From the NCBI GenBank assembly GCA_002104905.1, contig MCFE01000078.1, forward strand, positions 62,001-126,000: DNA of 64,000 nt. The letters are read 5' to 3'. Both the position numbers and the translations under genes were made by a program. This DNA is from Basidiobolus meristosporus CBS 931.73 (Eukaryota; Basidiobolomycota; Basidiobolomycetes; Basidiobolales; Basidiobolaceae). The notes beneath the pieces are model-generated. The model worked only from the letters and a program-made list of their open reading frames with translations, did no database searches and had not been told where the DNA came from. This document shows, piece after piece, positions 45,208 to 56,703 of the stretch (its first letter is position 1; every line of letters starts with the position of its first letter).

Positions 45208-46951
45208 CTATGAACCGACAAGTCCCAGGTTTTGCTTGCATGCCTCGTAAACGACGTAGGAAATACTGACGGCAGGAACCACCTATAAGTAATTGGGTTA
45301 GCGTTTTGAATTGGTCTGTACACCTGTTTATCGAACGGGGTACCTTGGTAAGCGTAGGGATTATCCCTTTATAGAAACCTCGAATTGTTTCTCGCCTGTA
45401 TGTGGTTCGGATCACATCAAAAGCGCCGGTATAGGTGTGGGGATGGCCTGGGGTACCTTGCGCCTGCAATCTACCATCACAGTTGAATTAAACAGTTAAG
45501 GAAGGACGGATGCTAGGTGAGCTACCTTGTTCGGATCAAAGACAACGGGTAGACTATGGTTGCTCCCACTGTACCGGAAATCATACCACAACCCAGAAGA
45601 GCCAACACACTTGGCTCTTGACAAGAGCCACCATTTTTCGTGTAGTATCCGATATAGGAATACTTCAACGACTCGAACACGGAGAGATCGATCGCCGCAA
45701 ATGGGAACACTCCTACAAGTGAAGGCAACAGGCCTTTGAAAAAGGCGCGCATTCCCTCTTGCCTCCACATAGCCTTTGCGGTTGGGAGCATGATGCTACT
45801 TTGATGTGAGTTATTGACTACACCAGAGGAGCTCATCATTCGAGTTTTCAAGATCTCCAATGGATATATGGATGTTTGTGAGGCCAACCCGGCGAATCCA
45901 CCAGCGAGGAACCTACCAGCCATACTCAGATCCTCCCCATCTTCAAGTCCCCACGCTCTTCTGACCAGGAGTTTACAATGCTCGTAAGCGTAAAACTTGA
46001 CTGCTGACTCTGGGGCGATCTTCACTACATTCAGTCCATTCCCGCGAAAAAAATTCGAGATTCCTCCGGCGCTATAGAGTTCGCGAATGGCCCCATTCAG
46101 CGATAGCCCGTATTTTTTCCCACCATGGGTCTGGGTCTGCATGTAAACTTTCAATCGGTCCAATGGTGCCGTGATGGTTCGACTGACCGCCCCTGCGATC
46201 GCCCCTGCCAACAGGAAAAGAACCATCGAGGGCTGCAACACCTCTACTTCTTCGTCAGTAGTCAACTGGGCCGCTTCCACAAAATGATCATATACATGCG
46301 ACAGAGTTTTGACATGAGGAGCAAACTAGAAAAGGGACCTTGCTTGAGCATTGTTGTGTGACAGGGATACATTGTGGTGGTGCAGTTACCAGCAAAAAGT
46401 CTTTCCACTCGTCAAAATCAATGACTCCGTCGGCTTTAGAGTCTACGAACGATACAAACTCCTTCAATTCCTCCTGCCCTAACTCGATGCCTAGTATGAA
46501 AACCTAAGACCTCGAAGAAAACAACGCTCAATTGAGTAAGGAAATTACCGATACTCCTAAGCCGTTCGTGGAGTTGACTCGGAAGTAGCGAGCGGGAGGT
46601 TGAGTTTGACAGCTCGCAAAAAAGTTTCCAGAGTTGTGCTTCTCGGGTATTCAGGAAACTTCGAAAATCGAGGTAATCCACAACTCCATCCTTGTTCTCG
46701 TCCAGGAGTTCGAGTATCTTTGAGGCGTGTTCTTTGCCGAGCAAAGGGCGAGTTGTCCCTCGTTCTATATCTGTGACGACTAGGTAACCTTTCTTGTCCA
46801 GGTCAAACTGGCGGAATGACTTTTGTAAACGATCCTCTCGCTGCAGTGGTGTTTCCTGGTATGGACTTGAAGCAGCCGTCGACCTATGCTCGCTTATTAA
46901 TATAGGTTTGAGTGAGGAAGAAGGGGTATGCTTGGGGATGGTGGTAGCCAT
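45208..46951 (-). CDS. SAL1: Calcium-regulated mitochondrial ATP-Mg/Pi carrier (SCaMC/Sal1 type)
   Basis: Five exons, 46549-46951, 46390-46490, 45526-46325, 45344-45470 and 45208-45282, give 501 aa. Family members exchange ATP-Mg for phosphate across the inner membrane under Ca2+ control. The N-terminal half carries EF-hands: DLDKKGYLVVTD, DENKDGVVDYLD and DSKADGVIDFDE have canonical loops. The C-terminal half is a three-repeat mitochondrial carrier with signatures PLDRLK, YPLEILK and YPLSLIRTR, and the contact segments KIAPESAVKFYAYE and VPAVSISYVVYE. The final short exon encodes VVPAVSISYVVYEACKQ and the stop. An amphipathic linker (residues about 168-195) joins the halves, as in SCaMC. It is divergent from a second carrier gene at 47706. 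Confidence 0.93.
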
Positions 46952-47705
46952 AATCAGCTAGGGGAAAATCGACGGGGCTTTTCCTTCAGGTAGAGATGTC
47001 TAGAAACCAAATATGGGGGAATATGAAGCAGAGTCGCAAAAGCTCTCTAGCCTTTAGCGGAATGAAATGGCATTTTAGCAGTAATACGGAAGCTCATCTT
47101 TTTATTCTTTCTGATTAATTCGCTGGATTTGGACAACTGGTTCCTGAATTGGCTTGCGCTCCATCCCCACATGAATCTGCGGGGATCACGTGCTCGGGTA
47201 GAGAACTATCTCCATGATAATCATTGCTAAGGATTGGAGGTTTGTTCGTGATCTAGATATCAGCCTTCATGGGTGGAGATTCGATCTCATTAAAGACCTA
47301 ATTATTCACGAGTACTCACATTGCATGGAGACATTACATTCAATGAATTTGGGGAAATGGTAATGACGGCCATTTGTGAAACCGTAATTTTCCCACTCTC
47401 GGTCGAATGACTACGTCAATAAGATTTCTATCACGAGGCCATCTAGTTGTTAGACAGCTTGGTGTGGACGATTCAGCGAATAGCCTTGTTAAGTGCCGTT
47501 GGGAGTGGTGAATTTCAAGTCCTCCGAACCAGGTAAGTGGAGAGTAGAGTAGTGCGCCAGGTTGAATTTTAGCCAAGTGATCCTTACGAACACTTTTACC
47601 TTTAGGAAGTACCGAGACACCTTGTTGCTTCTTTGCGGCCACTTGTATTTGTAAGTCTTCGAAGATTTCTGTTATAACCACTGTTTACTGCTGCTCGGAA
47701 TACGA
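46952..47705. other. Shared upstream region of two mitochondrial carrier genes
   Basis: 754 bp between the starts of the head-to-head carriers. The 113-codon frame at 47340-47681 (-) has no ATG (it begins with GTG after a stop) and is not accepted. Confidence 0.45.
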
Positions 47706-48871
47706 ATGCCTTTCGAGTTGTCGGACAATATAAAAAACATGATCGCTGGTGCTAGTGCTGGTTTTATAACTTCTATTGTAACCTGCCCTTTAGACGTAGT
47801 CAAAACGATCCTCCAGAACCAAGGAAAACATGAAGGAGGGAGCGTATATAGAGGGACTCTAGGTAAAGCTTGTCCAGGCCAGATACGGTGTTCAGCAAAT
47901 ATTCACCCGTGTAATAGGCACATTATCTCGTATTTGGGTGGAGGAGGGGGTGCGAGGTCTGTACCGAGGCCTGGGACCCACGATATACGGTTACCTTCCC
48001 ACTTGGTCGATCTACTTTAGTGTCTATAATAATCTGAAGGGTGTGTTGGGAAAGCGAGCGGGTAATGTCTAACATATTCTACCAAACAATCACTCCCACT
48101 GATTCTTGATGCAATAGGAGCAAGCGCTGATAATGCCATGGTCCATGTCGTATCAGCCATGGGCGCCGGTGCAACAAGCTCGATCATGACAAGTCCTCTC
48201 TGGGTGATCAAGACCCGCTTTATGGTAAATCATCACCCATCCGTAATTTCTATACCTTTGCTAATCAAATTGAGGAGTAGACTCAGTCAAAGAGCACCAG
48301 CTACCGATACAAGAACACACTAGACGCCTTCACAGTTATTCTCAGAGAAGAGGGGGTAAGAGGCTTTTACAAAGGACTCACCCCGAGTTTGTTGGGGGTT
48401 TTCCATGTTGCCGTCCAATTTCCACTCTACGAGCGCCTGAAGCGAATCCTGAGTAGGTATCTTACTCGAGCATCATCCACACTCAATGCCGCCAACAGTA
48501 AATCAATATCTTAGATTCCAGTGACAATCAGTCATTCGGGACAAATGCAATTCTGGTTGCCTCTTCATCGTCCAAGATGGTTGCCAGCGTAATTACCTAC
48601 CCGCACGAGGTAAGCCTCTTGCGCCCAACCAACTTGTCAATACTGAGCCTATTCTTATCATTAGGTAATTCGTACACGTCTCCAAAATCAAACCATGCGG
48701 CCATTCAAATATGGGAGTATAGCGCAAACGATCCAAATGATTTACAAGGAAGAAGGATGGACGGCATTCTACAAGGGGATGCCAACCAACTTAATTCGAA
48801 CAGTCCCAGCTAGCGCACTAACCATTTTTACATACGAGATGGTACTTATGAGTCTAAATTCTGCTACATGA
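47706..48871 (+). CDS. Mitochondrial carrier, NAD+/pyrimidine-nucleotide (Yia6/Rim2-like) group
   Basis: Six exons, 47706-47862, 47918-48061, 48118-48224, 48281-48452, 48515-48609 and 48665-48871, close to 293 aa. Three carrier repeats are visible: repeat 1 CPLDVVKTILQNQG, repeat 2 SPLWVIKTRFM, repeat 3 YPHEVIRTRLQNQ. GPTIYGYLPTWSIYFSVYN after repeat 1 is characteristic of the NAD+, folate/FAD and pyrimidine carriers, where Trp replaces an acidic residue in the second and YPHEV stands in the third signature. Among these the NAD+ transporter Yia6/Yea6 seems closest, but Rim2 (pyrimidine nucleotides) cannot be excluded by eye. The intron phases (1,1,0,1,0) are consistent throughout. Confidence 0.88.
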
Positions 48872-48984
48872 GCACTTAGATTTGGTTATTAAAATCGATG
48901 GACATGAGTGTCTTTATTTCAATGAAGGAAGAGCCAGTCTTCTTTTAGATAGTAGTTATCAAGAGGGATTGATATGAGCACCAT

Positions 48985-50051
48985 TTAGAAGGACAAGGTG
49001 GACAGTGAGATAATGCTTAATACAAGGGTAGCAAAATTGAATGAATATATACTGGTTGAGTCTGAGGTATCCTTAGGCTTCTCCGGGCTGCTGGCGGTTG
49101 AGTTGTTGTCGGATTTCACGGTGGTGCCGTTGGCACTTTGGGTGCTTGCTGAATAATAACCAGGGGTCAGTTGCTCATCAGTAAGACCGGTAACACTTTT
49201 GACGAAGGCATTGAAGTTTGCTATGCGTGTGTATACACCGTATGTGTCGTTGCCGCCACATTTGAACAATTTCTCGCTATCTTTTTGAAGGCCAAAGCTC
49301 GTAACACCAAGTATCGAAAAATGCCCGTTTTCTTGATGGAATAGAGGACCACCCGAATCACCGAAGCAAGTATCACTTCCAGGAGTGTTAGCAACACAGA
49401 TTTTGGGTCCATTCATTCCTTCATATTGTGGAACAACAGTTGCGCACTTCGCCTCCGTTCCCACTGCCAAGTTTACTTCATACAGAGTGTCGGCAAAGTT
49501 CTGAGTTTCGGTGGCTCCCCAGCCAGCTGCAGTGACAATCTGTTTTTCCTGGATTGGCTGAGTGCTGATACCAATGGGGCGAATACTCTCGGATGTTTGG
49601 ACTGTGGTGCTCAGCTCAATGATAGCAAGATCGTTCTAGAGGGGAAACGGGTGAGTACAAGAACGAATTAGAGCGGTGCATTGCTTGAGCTTACCTTGTA
49701 CTCGAGATAATCGAAGTTGGGCTCAAGGCTATATTTCACAATGGAGTAGGGGGAGGTTGAGTTTGGCTTGTTAGTGCCAAGAACCACTTGAACCTCGGTT
49801 GGTGGGATATTGATCAATTGGTCACCAGTTTCGATGGAAGTGACGCTTTTGACTAAACAGTGGGCGGCAGTGATAACCCACTTATTTCCGATCAAAGCAC
49901 CGCCACATTCCGGCTTTTTCTCAATGATCAAGTGAGCCATGAATGGCAAACCATTTTCCTGAACAGGCTTTCCACCTACTATGTTGCTCAGGTTGTCTGC
50001 TGCGAGAGAGTAACTGACAAACGCCAACGGGCCAAATAAGCTTAATCTCAT
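48985..50051 (-). CDS. Trypsin-like serine protease (S1A) with GPI-type tail
   Basis: Two exons, 49695-50051 and 48985-49635, give 335 aa. A signal peptide is followed by a short propeptide and IVGG at residue 24, the classical activation site. The triad is present: His in VITAAHC (H64), Asp in NDLAIIEL (D121) and Ser in CFGDSGGP (S213). The residue six before the serine is Asp (SDTC, D207), which predicts trypsin-like cleavage after Arg or Lys. The oxyanion and S1 wall segments look intact. After the protease domain comes a Ser/Thr/Asn-rich stalk of about 50 residues and a hydrophobic C-terminus (FATLVLSIISLSTLSF), suggesting a GPI anchor. The gene is divergent from heme oxygenase. Confidence 0.93.
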
Positions 50052-50481
50052 TAAGAATTGAGGAGGATGGGGACAAGAAAGTGAATGAGTATCTCGATGG
50101 TGGAGAAGGTATTTTATTACAATCAGTAACGCGTTGTATCACGGTGGAATTCGCTTCCCCTTGGGCGAGAAAGCATTGAATGATCAGTTAGAATCCAGAT
50201 CCTTTTTGTGCCATGTCACCTATGCATTGTTGTACGGTGGCAAAGGCTAATGTTGTACAAATAGACTGGTATATCCGCTTGTGGGATTTACCCGCTCTCA
50301 CCCATCCCACTGTGTCCCCCATATATAGGATTCCTTCATATTGTTGATGAGTGTATTTAGTTACGCAAATCTTCTGACTGAAAACAAATCTTTGTTTTCG
50401 TAGACTCCACTCACAATGGATCATGTTTTTGTGATTTAGGGGTATCCATAGTCATATGACATCACCCCACCTAGATTTCTT
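50052..50481. other. Shared upstream region of protease and heme oxygenase genes
   Basis: 430 bp between divergent starts. It is AT-rich without a further open frame of note. A TATA-like TATATA lies near 50322-50327. Confidence 0.4.
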
Positions 50482-51473
50482 ATGAACACCCATCGCTGGC
50501 TAGACACGGTTCACGTCATGACAGATAGTACTTCCCCCACAAACCCCATTGTGCCAAAGAAGAGCGAAGTCAGTAAAGAAGAATGGGCGAAATTTACCCT
50601 AAGAGATAAATTCTGGGGCACTACCAAGCAGGTGCACAAGAGGGCGCTGAAGTTCAGAGAGCTCAAAGCAGCCGTCGCGCTTGCGAACCATAAGATCTAC
50701 CGCACAGTGCTGAAAGATTTCTACTTGGTCTTCGCTACGTTTGAAGACATCTGGGAGCAAGAGAAGGCCCACTCAAAAATCCTGCAGGAGGCGTATATGC
50801 CAGAGCTTAAGCGCACCCGCGCCATGCAAAAGGATTTGGAGTTCTATTATGGTGAGGACTGGTTGAGATACGCGGTCCATACCCCAGTCACAAGGGATTA
50901 TACAGTATGTTAATTTGCTTGTATTGTTTGGCGTGATGAATACTGAGCTTTTGGTATCCTAGAATCATATCAAGTCCATAGCTAGGGAAAACCCAGAAAT
51001 CCTGATAGCTTACGGATATGCCTTGTAAGTTGTTTGTATGACTAGTGGAGTCACTTGATAGTGTCAATAACACAATGAACTGGGCGGTATTTAGCTATCT
51101 GGGTATCTTCGCCGGTGGGCAGATCATGCGATCCAGGATAACCCAATCTGCAGGCAAATTCTTCAAATTCGCCGGGAATCAGAGGACAGATCCCTTCTTT
51201 GATGGGTTGCAGGTGTTCCTATTTCGCGATACAGAGACGTTGGAGCCGCTTGCGATCTCTCAGCTGCGAAGAGACTTCATCGAGAAGCTGAACTCGTTGC
51301 AGGTTAATGACGAGCTGGAGGATAGGCTGTTGGCGGAGCTGTTGGAGATCCATCGTAGAAATGATCTGGTTATCGGGTCCATCAAAGGCACCGAATGGGT
51401 CATGCTTCAATGGATCGTTTACGGATTTTCCGTGATTTTCGTGTTGCTGTATATCAAACGTTTGATATTCTAA
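50482..51473 (+). CDS. HMX1: Heme oxygenase, membrane-anchored
   Basis: Three exons, 50482-50904, 50963-51024 and 51095-51473, give 287 aa; the in-frame ATG at 50518 is an alternative start. The enzyme opens heme to biliverdin, CO and Fe2+, serving iron recycling. The proximal heme ligand is in TTKQVHKRA (H52). The distal-helix motif YLGIFAGGQIMRSRI spans the last splice junction and corresponds to the YLGDLSGGQ motif of the family. A C-terminal hydrophobic helix (WIVYGFSVIFVLLYIKRLIF) gives an ER tail anchor like yeast Hmx1 and animal HO-1. The split Phe codon (TT|C) at the second intron supports the model. Confidence 0.94.
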
Positions 51474-52680
51474 GTCGTTGTCGCATGAGTGAATAAATTT
51501 CCGAGTGGCAATGCCTTGTAATATAACCTTGATGCTGGGTACTATACGGTCGAATGATATCTCACATCCGCCACTGCTCTTCCAACCATGACTACGGCGT
51601 GGGGGTCAAGGGAGCATAAAATAATCGGGGCTCGAAAATAACTGCAGTAGCCTTACGAGAGTGAGGGGTTTAGGCATCTTGCAAGTAGTACGCCCACAAC
51701 GCACGATACAGACAAGTAAATAGCCAAATTTGCACCCAATAGATATATTGAAAGTAAGGTGTACTAGCACATTTCCTATTCAGGACCGACTGTTTAACGA
51801 ACTCTTTTTCCATCCGATTTCGATATGTGTATTACGTATCTTGTCTGGAATCTCGACATACCAATTCTCCTTACATTCAACCGTAATCCAAATCCCGCTT
51901 GTTCACACCAATGTCTTTAATTAGGTTCCAGAGACGAGCATGCTGTCGAGTTTGTCCTTAAGTATCACTTTGAATGGTAGTAAAGCCCTATTAGCTGAGG
52001 CTGCTCAGTAGCGGGACATCAGTCCAAGTAGAACCAGAAATCATATTCGTGATGAATCTCTGGCCTGGAGTGTCAATATTGGTGGAGCGCCTTCTAATTC
52101 CGCGCTGTGCGGAATGGTAACACTACGCTCACGCTTGTACTTTCGGCGATCCATGTAGAACGTGAAGGCAAAAGAGGATATCTCGAGGTGCTCAGCAAAT
52201 TCGAAGCACAATAGAAAAATGCTACTTGAGAATGGAAGCAGAAAAAGGTTTCTGTTGAACGTTTATTGAGGAAACTGGCGAATCCATATTTCTCCTGATA
52301 TTTAAATTATTCCCTAGACCTAGGCTAGAGCCGGGAATGGGTCCCCGAGTACCCTACCAGTAAGATGTGGCTCATCAAGTCTAAAATCACCCAAGCAATC
52401 CTGGTTTGTGAGCTTGGATGATATATTTGGTTGAAAATTCGAAGCCTAGACTGCCCTTTTGGATCTGTTAACAGCCACCGAGAATGTGATCGCGAGACTT
52501 GCATATAACCTAGTTCACACGGGTTGTTGCCTCCGATTTAGTCTGCACTCCACCCATTTCCCCAATTCGTAACAATTTCGAAGCGGCACCGAGTTCAGAC
52601 AACTCAATCTTTTATTCACTAAATACAAACATATTCTAAACTAATGAATAATAAATATCGGGAACTACATGGCTTAGACC
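51474..52680. other. 1.2 kb intergenic stretch
   Basis: 3' flanks of two convergent genes. No frame longer than about 65 codons, repeat or RNA signature is recognised. Confidence 0.4.
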
Positions 52681-52989
52681 TTAAATTAAGCCAGACAATA
52701 CAGAGATTATAAGAACAACTGCGAAGTCTGGGACAAGGCTGACCGCAGAGTTAGAGACTGATGTTGAGGAAGGAGTTGGAGTCCGATTAACGGATACCTT
52801 GGTATAAGTTTGAGAGGGAATTCCTCTGGGTGTAGAGCTAGTGGATATCGGAGGAGTTGCGTTGTGTTCATTGGTCGGACTTAGGGGGGCAACAGGGGTT
52901 GATGTTGTTGTCACCGAGGCAACACCACTTTCTTGAGCTGATACAAGTGCGGCAAAGGTGGCCAAGATTAGGACGTTGAGGAGTTGCAT
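52681..52989 (-). CDS. Small secreted Ser/Thr-rich GPI-type protein
   Basis: A single-exon protein of 102 aa. A signal peptide (MQLLNVLILATFAALVSAQ) is followed by about 60 residues that are half Ser, Thr and Pro, likely O-mannosylated, with NAT and NRT sequons. A hydrophobic C-terminus (FAVVLIISVLSGLI) is preceded by small residues, as in GPI signals. There are no cysteines, so it is not a CX3C-family member. It is probably a cell-wall mannoprotein; no specific family is recognised. Confidence 0.75.
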   Translation of the reverse strand: MQLLNVLILATFAALVSAQESGVASVTTTSTPVAPLSPTNEHNATPPISTSSTPRGIPSQTYTKVSVNRTPTPSSTSVSNSAVSLVPDFAVVLIISVLSGLI

Positions 52990-53454
52990 TATATTTGTAG
53001 GGGTATAAAGCAGTAGGAATACTTCAGGAAGACCGGCAATGGTTGTTTATATAGCGTGTTGTAGTCGGAAGTTACCAAATGGCGAATTTCTAGAACAGGA
53101 ATAAAATTCCGCGTATGATGTCTAAATTAGAGAAATTAAACAGTGTATGATATTCACGAGTAACCGGGTATTTCTGTCGTATGCAGCAAACCTCGGGCAT
53201 ATATTATCCAACTTGTGATCATTGGCAATTCAGCAACAGACTTCCTCTCATAAGCAATTGCTAGGTCACACAAGAGTTGGTAATTGACATCATAGCTACT
53301 ATCAGCAGCCTGCTCTTCTTTTTACCAACATTCCCCAATGTATGCTAAAATCGAATAATTCGGTTCCTTTATTGAACCAAAAGGTAAGATGTATACAATT
53401 TTCCTATACCAGAATCTCTAACGATTCTCAACTTCAGGCGCTTGTATTGAACAG

Positions 53455-53919
53455 TTATGCAAGGCAGAGCACGTAGTAGATGTTTGATGACTTGGCTTTA
53501 CCACCATATCCAAAGGCCATACCTTCTGCTAGGTGGGCTCCAGATTTGCCGACCTGCTCACCACCCTCGTAACGGGTCTTGGTGATGTAGAGTTCGTTCC
53601 CATCGGCCTCCTTTCCTGCTTGCAAAGGAGTGTAGTTCTCGGCGGTGGCTGCTCCGCTGCACTCGACCCAACGAAGTTGCTTGGCATCTCCGCAGAGGAC
53701 ATAATAGTCATGGATAATCACCTCTTTTTTACCATATGCAATGGATAGACCCTTGATATGTTCAGCAACCTTTCCGACTTGCTCACCACCCTCGTAGCGT
53801 TGACGACCAATGTACAAAGGTTGACCATCGGCTTCGACTCCTCCCTGGACAGCATTAGGTGGGATTTCACCATCCTTGGCATAGACCCATTGAACAGATT
53901 GAGATTGAGCAGATGGCAT
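53455..53919 (-). CDS. DM9-repeat (DUF3421) protein, copy 1
   Basis: A single-exon protein of 154 aa built of two tandem DM9 repeats (about residues 8-75 and 80-153). Each ends with YxGxxRYEGGEQVGK-like and Y-Y-V-L-C motifs: LYIGRQRYEGGEQVGK and LYITKTRYEGGEQVGK, then HDYYVLCG and NIYYVLCLA. There is no signal peptide or membrane segment. DM9 proteins of invertebrates bind mannose-type sugars, and the same repeat occurs at the N-terminus of natterin-like proteins, but no pore-forming part is present here. A lectin-like role is inference. A near-identical copy lies at 56704-57168 and a decayed one at 56059-56370. Confidence 0.88.
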   Translation of the reverse strand: MPSAQSQSVQWVYAKDGEIPPNAVQGGVEADGQPLYIGRQRYEGGEQVGKVAEHIKGLSIAYGKKEVIIHDYYVLCGDAKQLRWVECSGAATAENYTPLQAGKEADGNELYITKTRYEGGEQVGKSGAHLAEGMAFGYGGKAKSSNIYYVLCLA

Positions 53920-54296
53920 GATTGTTGATAATTTTCGAAGTTGATGCTTCTATCAGCAGCGAAAGTGGCTACTTTATACTGTTTGCTCTGGTGTCGTCAT
54001 CATTAAATTTTTAAATACGTCAACCTCCTTCTCGCATCATGATGAAGTCGTTCATTCTGTGGATGAGCTTAGTTTGGATGGCTAAACTATGTTTAGATGC
54101 TTGATATTCTATTCCAGCATAAACGTATCACAACTCTATTTGTTTGACGCTTCAAATATTCCGCATCGAGATTATTACACGTTCCTATTTGATTAACTTA
54201 CACCTTCCTTACATAGCAATTGTAGTATGAGTGCCGAATCGATTCATATTGACCTTGTCGATACATATATAGAATGCTTCAGATTGCTACTGCAGC

Positions 54297-55543
54297 TAGA
54301 GGTAGAGTGCACTGTTCTCCAGGTTTGCCTATCCCCGCTATCTGGTGGTGTGACTCAATTCAAGCACTCTTGCTGGGCCTGTACGGCAGTATGGAGATAT
54401 TCGGAGATTCTGATTAGTGTAATGCATTGCATTGCATCGCATCTCACTGCCTTTGGCCTCTCTTCCCACTTGCATCCACACTCACGCCCACATCGACCAT
54501 ATCTTTGTCATTCCACCACACCATGTACCTGTCACTCATTCCATACATCGTGCACTGTGTTGTGCGCACATCCGACCACCACCACCACTGCTGCTGCTGC
54601 TGCCGCCGCCGCCTTCAACATGGTTATCATAAAAAGGGCAAGCCCGCGCCACATTCCATCCCACACACACCTCCTGTTGTCATCAGTTGATTAGTGAAGA
54701 GTTGACTCTCAAGAGCGAACACCCCGCATCCTGATTAAGCTGGACCTATTGAGCAATGCACACACCGTACTACTTTACTGCTGCCATCACTTTCGCATCC
54801 CACAGACTCACGATGGTCTCGGGTATGGCAGAGCCCAACACCCCGATGATTGAGCCGATGGTTGTTCCCGGCATAAAGTTGCAATCCATTCTCAGCTCAC
54901 CACTCGCGTCACCGCTTCCTCACTTTTTCACCTCCATATCTGACAGCCTAGCCACGGTTGTCCTTGGAATGCTTATGCTCTCGATCATTGTCACTACCCT
55001 GCTCCTACTCTATCACGCACTTTTGGGGATCTCCCAGTCGGCGCGACACTTTGTATTAGGCAAGCAGGATGAATATGTACTCATTGAGAGTTTGGAGCAC
55101 AAGAAAGAGCTGAATGGTGAGGGGGCGATGATGGACGCGGGAATGGGGATAACAGGGGACGGGTTTGAAGAAGTCCAGCTTTACGGCTTTGACTCGGACC
55201 TGCCACCAGCATACGACCAGGTATAGACAGCCTTTAGATCGAGGAGTGCCCAAACCTACCGTAAATACCCTCCGCAATTACCCTACCATTACATTAATTT
55301 GACATGCCATTGAACCAACCACAATAAAACGATTTGTGTCGAGTACATTTGAAGCTTGATGTGATAAAGAATGAGGATATACTCCAATTCCGTAGAGGTA
55401 ACAGTTATCGCATGACACTGCGTTACCAGATGAGCAGAACTGGAAGGCCCAAGTTGGGATTCTCTTGACAACGGGAACGCGGAATCAGAAACGGGATTTT
55501 CTAAAGCCGAACTTAATGTTGTCTTGGATTTTAGTTCACGAAG
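54297..55543 (+). repeat. 1.25-kb direct repeat, copy A
   Basis: It matches 57817-59066 with only about 15 scattered differences by hand alignment and a 3-nt length change in a (CTG)n(CCG)n tract (54577-54613 versus 58097-58136). It carries the PPAY membrane-protein gene with about 460 bp of leader and 320 bp of 3' flank. The 155-codon frame in the leader is not considered coding, because the copy differences there change amino acids. Confidence 0.93.
54756..55226 (+). CDS. Single-pass membrane protein with C-terminal PPAY motif, copy 1
   Basis: A single-exon protein of 156 aa. One strong transmembrane helix (TVVLGMLMLSIIVTTLLLLYHALL, about residues 68-92) follows an N-terminal region with many Pro and Met. 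The cytosolic part is acidic and ends DLPPAYDQV. PPxY motifs are docking sites for WW domains of Rsp5/Nedd4-type ubiquitin ligases, so it could be a ligase adaptor or a cargo regulated by endocytosis; this is inference. There is no clear signal peptide, though the start MHTPYYFTAAITFAS is mildly hydrophobic. The second copy (58279-58749) encodes the identical protein, and its three nucleotide differences are all synonymous. No homologous family is recognised. Confidence 0.82.
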   Translation: MHTPYYFTAAITFASHRLTMVSGMAEPNTPMIEPMVVPGIKLQSILSSPLASPLPHFFTSISDSLATVVLGMLMLSIIVTTLLLLYHALLGISQSARHFVLGKQDEYVLIESLEHKKELNGEGAMMDAGMGITGDGFEEVQLYGFDSDLPPAYDQV

Positions 55544-55606
55544 AAACAACCATGGACAGGCCAGTGAATTTATAGGGATCCCTATAATTAGTGAACCTCA
55601 TGGGAT

Positions 55607-56058
55607 TTCGCGGATCAGCAGAATTTATGTATCAATCAGAAAATTTGCAGTACATGCCCAAATTATGATGGTGGCTGGAATGAATTATGCGGTAAGAGTT
55701 ATAGCTAAGGGATCCTCAAATAAATATGATCTCGTATATATTTTACGGAAGCAACACCAAAATCTTGACAATCCTTTATATTTTATCATTATTACTATAC
55801 AGCTATGATGCTGAAAATAAAAACACTCTTTGGTATGGGATTGCACGGGGAAGATTTGATGTTGAATGGAAAGTGTAGAAATGACCGTGGCTTGCTACAT
55901 TAAGGCAACAATATTATGGTTGAAGTATGTTTAATTGCAATACAATAGTAAATGCTTCGGCACAGAGAACATCGCTAATTCATACTATAAATAAAATTTC
56001 AAGAATTACAAAGCTCTTTGATATTGTTGTAATTGAAGAGGCTGCTTGTCATTGAGTG
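55607..56058. other. Intergenic with duplicated DM9 3' flank
   Basis: The part from about 55895 to 56058 resembles 56545-56703 (shared blocks such as CAGAGAACA and GCTAA), that is, the 3' flank of the DM9 genes, showing that the duplication extended beyond the coding part. No gene is seen. Confidence 0.55.
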
Positions 56059-56370
56059 TGTACGACGCGATTTGATGACGTTTCTCTACCACTAAATCCC
56101 AAGGCCATACTTCTGCGTAATGATCTCTAGATTTTCTTACTTACCTACCGCTCTCGTAACGGGTCATGGTGATGCACAGCTCGATTCTATCAGCCTCTTT
56201 ACCAGCTTGCACAGGAGTGTAGTTCTCGGCGGTGGCTACATCACTGAACTCAACCCAACGAAGTTGTTTGGCCTCTCCGCAAAGATATAGCTGCTAGAAA
56301 TAGTAGCCTTCCAAACATTAAATACGATGGAGAGGCGCTTGCTGTGTTCGGATGCCTTCCCAATCTGATC
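56059..56370 (-). pseudogene. Decayed DM9-repeat gene
   Basis: The segment aligns over its length with the coding region of the two intact DM9 genes on the same strand (for example GTAGTTCTCGGCGGTGGCT and CCCAACGAAG on the plus strand are shared exactly). It has many substitutions and small deletions, in-frame stops and no start codon. The 5' third of the gene is missing. It lies directly downstream of DM9 copy 2 in transcription direction. Confidence 0.85.
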
Positions 56371-56703
56371 AGTTTAGTGTGAATTTAGCTTTAGCCCACA
56401 TGAAAACTATCTTACTGATGTCTCAAATATCCGTATTGCTACTACACAAAAACATGGCTTCAAGTGTTCAACTACCGTAACGATCTCAAGTATGGACAAT
56501 TTGATGTAGATTAGGAAGGCTCAAGAATAATGGTGACTTGTGACATCAAGGCAGCAATGTGTTACTTTAAGCTTGTTTAATTACATTATAACAGTGAATA
56601 CTTCGGGACAGAGAACAACGCTAATTTGTATTACAGCCATGAATCCAAAGATTACAAGTATCTTTGACTGACCTATGACTCAAGCGCCTATTGGTCGTTG
56701 AGC

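Noticed and set aside
47340-47681. 113-codon minus-strand frame between the two mitochondrial carriers
   Set aside because: It begins with GTG directly after a stop, has no ATG, no domain, and no splice extension that improves it.
54540-54615. CRISPR-like or minisatellite array
   Set aside because: Only a short mixed CAC/CTG/CCG trinucleotide tract without spacers.
54227-54694. 155-codon frame with poly-Thr/Ala run upstream of the PPAY gene (and its counterpart at 57822-58217)
   Set aside because: The poly-amino-acid run is a trinucleotide tract; differences between the two copies change amino acids, unlike in the PPAY gene, so it is treated as leader sequence.
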